DNA of 10,025 nucleotides from Halovenus sp. (lineage in GTDB: Archaea; Halobacteriota; Halobacteria; Halobacteriales; Haloarculaceae), in assembly GCA_028275145.1 (NCBI GenBank), contig JAQCNG010000171.1, positions 1-10,025 of the forward strand. The letters run 5' to 3'. A program made the position numbers and the translations under genes. The notes below the pieces were generated by a model that was given only the letters and a program-made list of their open reading frames with translations, searched no databases and was not told the DNA's origin. Position 1 is the stretch's first letter. Each line of letters begins with the position of its first letter. Below are positions 1-5,258 of the stretch, one piece after another.

Positions 1-1847
1 TCGGGGGTGAACCCGTCGAGGAACTCGGCTCCGTCGAGCACGTCGCACCGATGCGCTCGCTCGACCAGAGTGTCGAGGCCGCCGACGTCCGGGCGTTCGA
101 CGAGCGGGTCCGGGACGACCTGGCCGAGGCGGGCTACGACGGACCGGTCAGCTATCTCTGCGAGCCGAAGTTCGACGGACTCTCGCTGGAGGTGGTCTAC
201 GAGGACGGCGTCTACGAGCGTGCGGCCACCCGGGGTGACGGCGAGCGCGGCGACGACGTGACCGAGCAGGTCCGCACGATTCCGAGTGTGCCGGGTCGAC
301 TCCGGGGTGAGTTCCCGGACACTCTCGCGGTGCGTGGCGAGGTGTACATGCCCCGGGAGGCATTCCAGGCGTACAACCGCGAGCGCGTCGAGCGCGGCGA
401 CGACCCCTTTGCCAACCCACGCAACGCCGCCGCCGGCACGCTCCGGCAGTTGGACCCCTCGGTCGTCGCCGAGCGTCCCCTCTCGATTTTCTTTTTCGGG
501 GTGCTGGATTCGACCGCCGCGTTTGCCAGCCACGAGGAGATATACGAGCGCCTGCCGGAGTGGGGGCTGCGCGTCACCGACCGTGTCGAGCGTGTCGACG
601 ACATCGAGGGGGCACTCGCGTACCGGGACCGCCTGCTGGCGGCCCGCGACGACCTGGACTACGAGATAGACGGAACGGTCGTCACGCTGAACAACCGGGA
701 GGCCTGTGACCTGCTGGGCCACACCGCCCGCGCACCACGGTGGGCGTTTGCATACAAGTTCCCCGCCCGCTCGGAGCGCACCACCGTCCGCGATATCGTT
801 GTCCAGGTCGGCCGGACGGGCCGGTTGACCCCGGTCGCGCTGCTTGACCCCGTCGAGGTTGGCGGTGTCACCGTCTCGCGTGCCAGCCTCCACAACCCCG
901 GAGAGACCGAGCGACTCGGCGTTGCCGTCGGCGACGAGGTGCGTATAAAACGCGCCGGCGACGTCATCCCAGACGTGACCGAGGTTGTCGAGCACCACAG
1001 CGAGGGGCAGTTCACGTTTCCAGAGCGGTGTCCGGTGTGTGAAACGCCGGTCGACCGGGACGGCCCGCTGGCGTTCTGTCCGGCGGGGCTGGGCTGTCCG
1101 GCACAGCGCGAGGCCGCAATCGAGCACTACGCCAGCCGTGACGCACTCGACATCGAGGGGCTGGGCGAGGAGCGCGTCGAGCAACTCGTCGACGCCGGTC
1201 TGGTCGAGGAGCCCGCGGACCTCTACGAGCTGTCGGTGTTCGAACTCACGAGCCTGGAGGGGTGGGGTCAGCGCAGCGGGGCGAACCTGCTGGAGGAACT
1301 CGACGCGACCCGGGAGCCGCCGCTGCCGGATTTCCTGGTCGCGCTCGGGATTCCCGAGGTCGGCTCGACAACGGCGCTGGCACTCGCCCGCGAGTTCGGG
1401 TCGTTCGAGGCGCTGTACGACCCGGAGGCCGACTCCGAGGCGGCGCTGCCCGACCCCGAGCGCCTGCAGACCGTGCCGGACGTCGGCCCGACGGTGGCGA
1501 CGGCCATCCGGGAGTTCTTCGAGAACGAGCAAAACCGGGCCGCGGTCGACCGCCTGCTGGCACAGGTCGACCCGCAACCGGTCGCGGCCGACCGGGGCGA
1601 GGCGCTGGCCGACGAGACGTTCGTGTTCACGGGTGCGCTAGAGGCGTTCACACGGAGCGAGGCCGAGGAACTCGTCGAGCGGGCGGGCGGGTCCGCCACG
1701 GGCAGTGTCTCGGGCAACACCGACTATCTGGTCGTCGGTGAGAACCCCGGCCAGCGCAAGCGCGACGACGCCGACGAACACGGCGTCGAGACGCTCTCTG
1801 AGGCGGCGTTTCTCGACCTGCTCGCGGAGCGCGGCGTCGAGTGGTGA
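1..1847 (+). CDS. ligA: NAD-dependent DNA ligase LigA (5' end outside window)
   Basis: Seals nicks in duplex DNA using NAD+ as adenylate donor, in replication and repair. The frame is open from base 3, before the first in-window ATG at 51, and already encodes a ligase-like stretch, so the true start lies upstream; probably about 60 residues of domain Ia are missing. Visible in order: the adenylation motif EPKFDG with the nucleophilic Lys at 168-170; the RGDG and NPRNAAAGTLRQLD stretches of the nucleotidyltransferase domain; an OB fold (about 770-1010, including GRTGRLTPVA); a four-cysteine zinc finger with spacing C-x2-C-x12-C-x5-C at 1029-1097; helix-hairpin-helix repeats (about 1100-1560); and a C-terminal BRCT domain (about 1612-1844). 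All catalytic landmarks in the window are intact. Known of the group: haloarchaea carry this bacterial-type ligase beside the archaeal ATP-dependent enzyme, which is attributed to lateral transfer. Codon use matches its neighbours, so any transfer is old. Confidence 0.97.
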   Translation, partial: GGEPVEELGSVEHVAPMRSLDQSVEAADVRAFDERVRDDLAEAGYDGPVSYLCEPKFDGLSLEVVYEDGVYERAATRGDGERGDDVTEQVRTIPSVPGRLRGEFPDTLAVRGEVYMPREAFQAYNRERVERGDDPFANPRNAAAGTLRQLDPSVVAERPLSIFFFGVLDSTAAFASHEEIYERLPEWGLRVTDRVERVDDIEGALAYRDRLLAARDDLDYEIDGTVVTLNNREACDLLGHTARAPRWAFAYKFPARSERTTVRDIVVQVGRTGRLTPVALLDPVEVGGVTVSRASLHNPGETERLGVAVGDEVRIKRAGDVIPDVTEVVEHHSEGQFTFPERCPVCETPVDRDGPLAFCPAGLGCPAQREAAIEHYASRDALDIEGLGEERVEQLVDAGLVEEPADLYELSVFELTSLEGWGQRSGANLLEELDATREPPLPDFLVALGIPEVGSTTALALAREFGSFEALYDPEADSEAALPDPERLQTVPDVGPTVATAIREFFENEQNRAAVDRLLAQVDPQPVAADRGEALADETFVFTGALEAFTRSEAEELVERAGGSATGSVSGNTDYLVVGENPGQRKRDDADEHGVETLSEAAFLDLLAERGVEW

Positions 1848-1865
1848 CCCGTCGCCGGTCGAAGA

Positions 1866-1872
1866 CTTATAT
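1866..1872 (+). promoter_or_regulatory. TATA box for the uORF/NUDIX transcript
   Basis: CTTATAT stands out in the GC-rich 103-bp gap between ligA and the NUDIX start. Its centre is about 26 nt upstream of the ATG at 1895, the usual distance from a haloarchaeal TATA box to the transcription start. The RNA would therefore begin at or next to the ATG at 1895 rather than at the NUDIX ATG at 1951. Placement is from spacing only. Confidence 0.6.
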
Positions 1873-1894
1873 CGGGGACGGACAAACAACGGGT

Positions 1895-1954
1895 ATGAGT
1901 ACCTCAGAGATCGGATCGGCCCGGCGAACACCCCCACGACAGCCGGGGCGATGA
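1895..1954 (+). CDS. Putative 19-codon leaderless upstream ORF (leader peptide)
   Basis: An ATG at 1895 opens a 19-residue frame starting MSTSEIG and ending PRQPGR, rich in Arg and Pro in its second half. Its TGA stop (1952-1954) overlaps the NUDIX start codon at 1951 in an ATGA junction. The upstream TATA box places the predicted transcription start at about this ATG, so ribosomes would meet it first on a leaderless mRNA. The overlap suggests translational coupling: termination here would hand ribosomes to the NUDIX start, which has no obvious Shine-Dalgarno sequence. Alternatives are a chance ORF in the 5' leader or a frameshifted old N-terminus of the NUDIX protein. No homology is claimed. 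Confidence 0.35.
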   Translation: MSTSEIGSARRTPPRQPGR

Positions 1955-2505
1955 CGACAGTCGACGACCTCTGGTATCTCGCCGACGAGGCGAGCCAGCA
2001 GGCCGAGCAGACCTACCACCGGCTCTCGACGGAGTACGACGGGTTCCTCGAGTTCGAGACCACAAAGCGTGTCTCGCGAGACCGGTTCCGGACGGTGGCG
2101 CGGCGCATCCGGGACAACGGGGCACCGTACGGTGCACACACGCTCGCCCACCGGGAGAGCGAGGCGCTGTTGCTGGTGCGTCACGAGGCAATCGGGCTGT
2201 GGGTGCTGCCCGGCGGCGAAACCGACGGTGGGGAGTCGTTTCGCGCCGCCGCAGAGCGGGAACTCCGCGAGGAGGGCGGTGTCGACGCCAGTTACGACGG
2301 TCTCGGCATGGTCGGGCGTGTCACGTTCCACGCCGGTGACCACTCGACGTGGGGTGTGTTGCCGCTGTTCGAGGCCCGTGGCCGGGGTGAACCGACCGTC
2401 AGCGACCCCGACGGCGAGATAACCGACGCCGCCTGGTTCCGGGACCTCCCGCCGGATACGCGGGACCGCGAGCAACTTCTGCGATGGCGCGACCGCCGCC
2501 TGTAA
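1951..2505 (+). CDS. NUDIX hydrolase
   Basis: A 184-residue protein of the NUDIX superfamily, which hydrolyses nucleoside diphosphates linked to another moiety, typically as house-cleaning or signalling enzymes in the cytoplasm. The Nudix box is a perfect match to G-x5-E-x7-REUxEExGU at residues 89-111 (G89, E95, R103, E104, E107, E108, G110), so metal binding and catalysis should be intact. About 60 residues precede the Nudix fold (MTTVDDLWYLADEA onward), a predicted helical, acidic extension. Start choice: ATG 1951 gives a natural haloarchaeal N-terminus; extending the frame upstream runs antisense-like through the ligA end and through the promoter. The substrate cannot be read from sequence. 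The gene ends 12 bp from the convergent membrane-protein gene. Translation may be coupled to the short ORF at 1895-1954. Confidence 0.92.
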   Translation: MTTVDDLWYLADEASQQAEQTYHRLSTEYDGFLEFETTKRVSRDRFRTVARRIRDNGAPYGAHTLAHRESEALLLVRHEAIGLWVLPGGETDGGESFRAAAERELREEGGVDASYDGLGMVGRVTFHAGDHSTWGVLPLFEARGRGEPTVSDPDGEITDAAWFRDLPPDTRDREQLLRWRDRRL

Positions 2506-2517
2506 CTGCGGGGTCGC

Positions 2518-3222
2518 TCACCCTCGGAACCGCTCGATTGTCGTCCGGATACTGTCCTGTTTGCAGTACCCGACGACCGAGGCGACAACCACAAGTCCGA
2601 TGAGCGCCAGCGCGAACCCGACACGACCCGTGGCGAGTTCGCCGCCGGCGTACACCGTGACGGCGTACGCCGGGAGTCGGCCGACGGTGATGACCGCGAG
2701 AAAGGTCCGGAGTCGCCACCTCGTGAGCCCACCCAGAAAGCAGACTGCGTCGTCGGGGAGGCCCGGGATGAGCACGAACACGAACAGACCGGGCAGACCC
2801 ACGCTGTCGACGAACTCGTCGAACCGGTCCAGGATGTCCTCGTGGAGGAGGCGCTCGGCGGCCGGCCGACCGAACCGTTTGGTGAGGCTAAACGCGATTG
2901 CACTCCCGAGGAGGACACCGACGAAACTGTACACCGAACCCGCGACCGGTCCGAAGAGGTACCCCGACACCAGCGCGACGACCTGTCCCGGAACCGGTGC
3001 GACGACGACCTGTGCCGCCTGAACCAGAACGAGGACCACCGGTGCGAACACACCGAACTGGTCGATCCACGCGCGGAGACTCTCGGCATCCAGAATAAAC
3101 GGTGCGTACTGGCGGATGACCAGGGAGACGAGCACCACCGCAGCAACCAGAGCAACTGCCCCGAGGATGCCGCGGCGACGGGCAGTCCGCGAGGAGAACA
3201 CCTGGGTACGTGATTGGAACAT
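2518..3222 (-). CDS. TVP38/TMEM64 (VTT/DedA-like) membrane protein
   Basis: A 234-residue polytopic membrane protein. A basic N-terminus (residues 1-17) precedes a first span at about 18-37. The VTT-type core follows: a hydrophobic segment at 57-75, the re-entrant-loop motif APVPGQVVALVSGYLFGP (75-92), a glycine-rich span to about 111, a cytoplasmic amphipathic section (112-140), and a second conserved part with FVLIPGLPDDAVCFLGG (148-165) and spans at about 172-192 and 201-218. This arrangement is typical of the TVP38/TMEM64 and DedA families. Relatives are implicated in lipid scrambling or in membrane and proton homeostasis; the role in haloarchaea is not established. The C-terminus is short and basic (KQDSIRTTIERFRG). 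The gene converges on the NUDIX gene with 12 bp between stops. The start at 3222 is the only ATG preceding the first span at a sensible distance. Confidence 0.9.
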   Translation of the reverse strand: MFQSRTQVFSSRTARRRGILGAVALVAAVVLVSLVIRQYAPFILDAESLRAWIDQFGVFAPVVLVLVQAAQVVVAPVPGQVVALVSGYLFGPVAGSVYSFVGVLLGSAIAFSLTKRFGRPAAERLLHEDILDRFDEFVDSVGLPGLFVFVLIPGLPDDAVCFLGGLTRWRLRTFLAVITVGRLPAYAVTVYAGGELATGRVGFALALIGLVVVASVVGYCKQDSIRTTIERFRG

Positions 3223-3264
3223 CGTTAGTAGAGTGTACTCCCCAGACTCCCCTCACCGTTCATG

Positions 3265-3305
3265 CTAGCTATACAGTCCCGGCCCGGGGCAACGTACTAG
3301 CTATA
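3265..3305 (-). promoter_or_regulatory. Two CTAGCTATA direct repeats; likely TATA/operator of the VTT gene
   Basis: The 9-mer CTAGCTATA occurs at 3265-3273 and again at 3297-3305 (TATAGCTAG on the minus strand), 32 bp apart. The proximal copy's TATA is about 48 nt upstream of the ATG at 3222, which predicts a transcription start near 3243 and a leader of about 20 nt. The distal copy could be a second promoter or a paired regulator site; 32 bp is about three helical turns. These are the only A/T-rich patches in this stretch. Function is inferred from position. Confidence 0.45.
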
Positions 3306-3343
3306 ACGACGTCCCCCCGCTCGCGACTGCATGCGTCCAGAGA

Positions 3344-3391
3344 GCGTCCGAAACCGGTCCCGAGAGCGCGTCCGAAACCGGTCCCGAGAAG
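3344..3391. repeat. 24-bp tandem repeat (two copies)
   Basis: GCGTCCGAAACCGGTCCCGA starts at 3344 and repeats at 3368, giving a period of 24 bp. The two copies share their first 22 bases, then differ. A partial GCGTCCAGAGA precedes at about 3334, and a decayed CCCGAG-rich stretch follows to about 3412. The period is a multiple of three, so both strands show short repetitive open frames, including a 60-codon GTG-started minus-strand frame at 3301-3483, but none looks like a haloarchaeal protein. It lies in the 281-bp gap between two minus-strand genes; the rest of that gap holds only the paired 9-mers at 3265-3305. Confidence 0.75.
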
Positions 3392-3503
3392 ATGCCCGAG
3401 ACCCTCCCCGAGATGCTGTCGATACTCGTCGGGTCGCGGCGAGCCACGAGTCCGGCGGAAACCGTCGGGGGAGTCGTCTCCACCGGGTCAGGGAGAGGTC
3501 AGG

Positions 3504-4343
3504 TCACGCATCCTCGTGGTCGGGACCGTGTGAGACACCCTCGCGCTCGTCGGCCCGGAGTCGCCGGATGACCGCCCGGCCGTTGCCGGCCTGGTAGCCA
3601 AAGAGCACGCGCTCGGCGTACTCGCCGGCGACCTGTGTGGCGTCGACGAGGTTGTCCAGGTCGATGTCGATGGCGTACAGTTCGATGCTGAACGGCTTCG
3701 AGAGGCGGTCCCGGAACCCGGTGGCGAGCGCCTCCACCCAGTAGGTCGTCGTGTAGGCCATGTCGTAGATCGGGACGACGAACTCGTCGACGTGTGCCGC
3801 CAGCGCGTCGACATCGATGCCGCTGCGCTGCTCCAGGTGACCCGGGTAGGGGTCCGGGTACAGCGTCAGATACAGTCGACCGGGCACGCGCTCGCGCGCA
3901 TCGGCGACGAAGTCGGTGATGACCTGCCGCCGCCAGGCCCCCCGGTCGTCGTGGTCGCTCGCCGCGAACAGGCGGTCACAGCGCTCGCAGTGGCAGTACT
4001 CCGCGCGCGGAAAGCCGACGTCGTCGAGGCGGACGTCCTCACAGGCGTCGGCCGCGTCCGATATCATCTCCATGATACCCTCCCGGTAGGTCTGGTTGGT
4101 CGGACAGACGTAGTCCCAGTCGAAGTACCGTCGCTCCCGGGTCGCGGGGTCACCGGACGCGCTGACGGGGGCCAGCGACGGGTCACCCTCGACGGCCGCG
4201 TTGTCGCCGAAACACGAGACCATGTTGACCCCTTCCTCGACCGGTGTCGTCGCCCGTCCGGTGACGTCTTTCATCTCGAAAAAGCCGACGTCGAACTCCG
4301 ACCAGGTCACCTCGCTCTCGTTTCGCGTCACCACACCGTACAT
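3504..4343 (-). CDS. Glycoside-hydrolase-like (GHL-type) protein of unknown function
   Basis: A 279-residue acidic soluble protein with no signal peptide or membrane span. The central part reads like the catalytic face of a TIM-barrel glycosidase-like protein: CPTNQTYREGI (80-90), then RLDDVGFPR (105-113) directly followed by a Cys cluster CHCERC (C117, C119, C122), then YLTLYPDPYPG (158-168) and PIYDMAYTTTYW (191-202). An acidic strand end followed by C-x-C-x2-C is a pattern I associate with uncharacterised hypothetical glycosyl-hydrolase (GHL) families, where an Asp is the proposed catalytic residue. D107/D108 and D194 are candidates, and the cysteines could hold a metal. The N-terminus (MYGVVTRNESEVTWSEFDVGFFEMKDV, residues 1-27, as an open start) has a strand-like acidic character. 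Substrate unknown; carbohydrate action is inference. The only nearby same-strand gene is the 24-residue membrane ORF 92 bp upstream. Confidence 0.88.
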   Translation of the reverse strand: MYGVVTRNESEVTWSEFDVGFFEMKDVTGRATTPVEEGVNMVSCFGDNAAVEGDPSLAPVSASGDPATRERRYFDWDYVCPTNQTYREGIMEMISDAADACEDVRLDDVGFPRAEYCHCERCDRLFAASDHDDRGAWRRQVITDFVADARERVPGRLYLTLYPDPYPGHLEQRSGIDVDALAAHVDEFVVPIYDMAYTTTYWVEALATGFRDRLSKPFSIELYAIDIDLDNLVDATQVAGEYAERVLFGYQAGNGRAVIRRLRADEREGVSHGPDHEDA

Positions 4344-4435
4344 AGCTGTTCCTGTGGCCGGAGCTACCTTACTCCTTCGAGAAGCGGCCGTTTCCGCCGC
4401 GCTCGGGGGCCGCTGTGTGAACCGCGCGGTGCCAG

Positions 4436-4510
4436 TCAGTCCCTGACGACGAGGACGTACACCACCGCAACGGCGGCCATGGCGACGGCCACTTTTGCTT
4501 TCGTGGACAT
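4436..4510 (-). CDS. 24-residue single-span membrane microprotein (putative)
   Basis: A short frame from ATG 4508-4510 to TGA 4436-4438. The peptide starts MSTKAK, continues with 16 uninterrupted hydrophobic residues (V7 to V22, almost all Val and Ala, with Y18) and ends in RD. This is a textbook single transmembrane helix with a basic N-terminal flank. A TATA-like TTATTAC is centred 28 nt upstream of the ATG, exactly where a leaderless haloarchaeal promoter should be. Downstream lies the GHL-like gene, 92 bp away on the same strand, so co-transcription is possible. The 24-codon length is below most annotation cut-offs. It could be a small membrane-complex subunit or regulator; I recognise no family. 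The case rests on promoter spacing and hydrophobicity together. Confidence 0.5.
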   Translation of the reverse strand: MSTKAKVAVAMAAVAVVYVLVVRD

Positions 4511-4534
4511 TGTGCTATCGTACGTGAGAGGGTG

Positions 4535-4541
4535 TAATAAC
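4535..4541 (-). promoter_or_regulatory. TATA box of the membrane microprotein
   Basis: The minus strand reads GTTATTAC, centred near 4538, 28 nt upstream of the ATG at 4510. The pepF promoter shows the same TATTAC core at the same distance. This predicts a transcript whose first base is at or beside the start codon. Confidence 0.55.
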
Positions 4542-4601
4542 AGTTCCGGAATGTGTTCGTCAGTGTATGTGTTCTCCGGGCCGGTAGGCGCTTCGTAACC
4601 G

Positions 4602-4608
4602 TTTTACT
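4602..4608 (+). promoter_or_regulatory. TATA-like box of tRNA-Lys
   Basis: TTTTACT is centred about 29 nt upstream of the tRNA 5' end, the expected distance for archaeal transcription starting a few bases before the mature 5' end. A second A/T patch (TATTTT at about 4624-4629) lies too close to the gene to serve as its TATA box. Confidence 0.5.
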
Positions 4609-4632
4609 CGCTGTTCCCGAACGTATTTTCGT

Positions 4633-4706
4633 GGGCCGGTAGCTCAGTTTGGCAGAGCGACGGACTCTTAATCCGTCGGTCGCGTGTTCAAATCGCGCCC
4701 GGCCCG
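4633..4706 (+). tRNA. tRNA-Lys (anticodon CTT)
   Basis: Complete cloverleaf without an intron. The acceptor stem GGGCCGG (4633-4639) pairs with CCGGCCC (4699-4705), seven Watson-Crick pairs. The D arm contains GCTCAG...GAGC. The anticodon stem is ACGGA/TCCGT with loop CTCTTAA, so the anticodon is CTT (4667-4669), reading AAG lysine codons. The T arm is GCGTG-TTCAAAT-CGCGC (4682-4698) with one G-U pair. The discriminator is G4706. CCA is not encoded. The last 20 or so bases of the gene recur twice downstream (see the repeats), marking this as a recombination or integration site. No oligo-T terminator is seen directly after the gene. Confidence 0.96.
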
Positions 4707-4811
4707 TGCAACGTACCGCCGAGCGACAGCGGGGCGGTGCGTGAACCGGCAGGCACGATTTGAACGAGACGAGTCGCAGCCCGCGCAGCGAGCAGGACCG
4801 TCTCGGCGTGG
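4687..4811 (+). repeat. 125-bp tandem unit, copy 1, starting inside the tRNA-Lys T loop
   Basis: The DNA from the tRNA T loop onward is duplicated with a 125-bp offset. Bases 4687-4746 match 4812-4871 at 56 of 60 positions, and the rest of the unit matches the later 92-bp repeat. The unit therefore comprises the tRNA 3' tail (T loop, 3' T strand, 3' acceptor strand), an ACCGCC...GGCGGT short stem, and a larger stem-loop ending in the next tRNA-tail copy. The duplicated tails cannot make functional tRNA because everything 5' of the T arm is absent. Confidence 0.85.
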
Positions 4812-4832
4812 TTCAAATCGCGCCCGGCCCGT
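4741..4832 (+). repeat. 92-bp direct repeat, copy 1 of 2
   Basis: Matches 4967-5058 at 91 of 92 bases; the single difference is GTTC versus GTCC in the tRNA-derived T loop. It ends with the tRNA-Lys tail copy (4811-4832). Near-identity implies either a recent duplication or ongoing gene conversion. Confidence 0.93.
4756..4820. repeat. Inverted repeat built from tRNA T-loop sequence, copy 1
   Basis: CGATTTGAAC (4756-4765) is the exact reverse complement of GTTCAAATCG (4811-4820). Inside it CGAGACG (4765-4771) pairs with CGTCTCG (4799-4805). The fold is a 10-bp outer and 7-bp inner stem separated by GCGTG on one side, closing a GC-rich loop of 27 nt. A second copy lies at 4982-5046, where one outer pair is broken by the T-to-C change. 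Confidence 0.8.
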
Positions 4833-4867
4833 GCAATGTACCGCCGAGCAACAGCGAGGCGGTGCGT

Positions 4868-4968
4868 CAACTGCCTCGGGGTCAAGTGGTTCGAGAGACT
4901 TCGTCTCTCGTCATCACGGAAATCGGAGATTTCCGTACGACCCCGTGGCATCCGCCTCGAAATTCTGT
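4868..4968. mobile_element. 101-bp palindrome-rich insertion in the second tandem unit (MITE-like)
   Basis: Compared with copy 1, the second unit carries 101 extra bases between flanking GT dinucleotides. The insert holds nested palindromes: CGAGGCGG (4855-4862, just outside) pairs with CCGCCTCG (4952-4959); TGCCTCGGGGTC (4872-4883) pairs with GACCCCGTGGCA (4939-4950) with one mismatch. Within these sit two perfect hairpins with 3-nt loops: CGAGAGAC/GTCTCTCG (4892-4910) and ACGGAAATC/GATTTCCGT (4916-4936). The insert contains no convincing coding frame. It looks like a non-autonomous mobile element or a structured RNA/DNA module; no target-site duplication beyond GT is visible, so mobility is inferred from presence versus absence between copies. 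Confidence 0.6.
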
Positions 4969-5058
4969 GAACCGGCAGGCACGATTTGAACGAGACGAGT
5001 CGCAGCCCGCGCAGCGAGCAGGACCGTCTCGGCGTGGTCCAAATCGCGCCCGGCCCGT
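4967..5058 (+). repeat. 92-bp direct repeat, copy 2 of 2, ending in a third tRNA-Lys tail
   Basis: Differs from 4741-4832 at one base. Its last 22 bases (5037-5058) are the third copy of the tRNA-Lys 3' end in the window, with similarity stopping just after GGCCCGT. That right-hand boundary resembles an attachment-site end. It includes inverted-repeat copy 2 (4982-5046). Confidence 0.93.
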
Positions 5059-5096
5059 CTCTGTGAATCCCGCGAGAGCGCTCGGGAACGCCCTCG

Positions 5097-5258
5097 CTAC
5101 TCCTGAAGACGGTGGCTCAGCACTACCTCCTCACGCTCGGTTTCTCGGCCGCCGTTGGTCACGATGTCGTCCGGTTCCCTGACCATCGGCACCATTGGTG
5201 CACCGGTGTTCTCCGCGTCTGTGAAGTGTTCGTTCATTGCTGGTCGCCAAACCTTCAT
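5097..5258 (-). CDS. Small acidic hypothetical protein (53 or 46 residues)
   Basis: A frame from ATG 5256-5258 to TAG 5097-5099; an in-frame ATG at 5235-5237 gives a 46-residue alternative starting MNEHFTDAENTG. The sequence has haloarchaeal composition (many Glu and Asp, the stretch REPDDIVTNGG, then a charged RETEREEVV segment and an end VLSHRLQE), which shadow frames here generally lack. It is preceded by a TATTAC box near 5300-5305 and by a perfect inverted repeat at 5250-5275. No membrane span, no cysteine, and no family recognised. It could be a small regulatory protein, an antitoxin-like protein or a gene remnant next to the recombination site. It lies on the opposite strand to the tRNA and follows the Gfo/Idh/MocA gene by about 100 bp, with its own promoter. 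Confidence 0.45.
   Translation of the reverse strand: MKVWRPAMNEHFTDAENTGAPMVPMVREPDDIVTNGGRETEREEVVLSHRLQE

Noticed and set aside
2292..3155. Minus-strand frame of 287 codons across the NUDIX/VTT junction
   Set aside because: Ser/Arg-rich low-complexity shadow overlapping two well-supported genes.
3301..3483. 60-codon minus-strand frame with repeated SGPVSDAL
   Set aside because: GTG start, no promoter or ribosome site, and its repeat simply reflects the 24-bp DNA repeat. Kept only as a repeat.
3792..4598. Plus-strand open frame of 268 codons
   Set aside because: Antisense to the GHL-like gene and the microprotein, and composition is not like the acidic proteins here.
4687..5058. Possible CRISPR array
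   Set aside because: Repeat length (92 bp and more) and spacing (125 and 226 bp) are wrong, there are no unique spacers of uniform size and no cas genes.
4684..5182. Plus-strand frames through the tRNA-tail repeats encoding a repeated NRQARFERDESQ peptide
   Set aside because: The peptide repetition is caused by the 92-bp DNA repeat, and the frames begin inside the tRNA. Basic, Arg-rich composition is not haloarchaeal.
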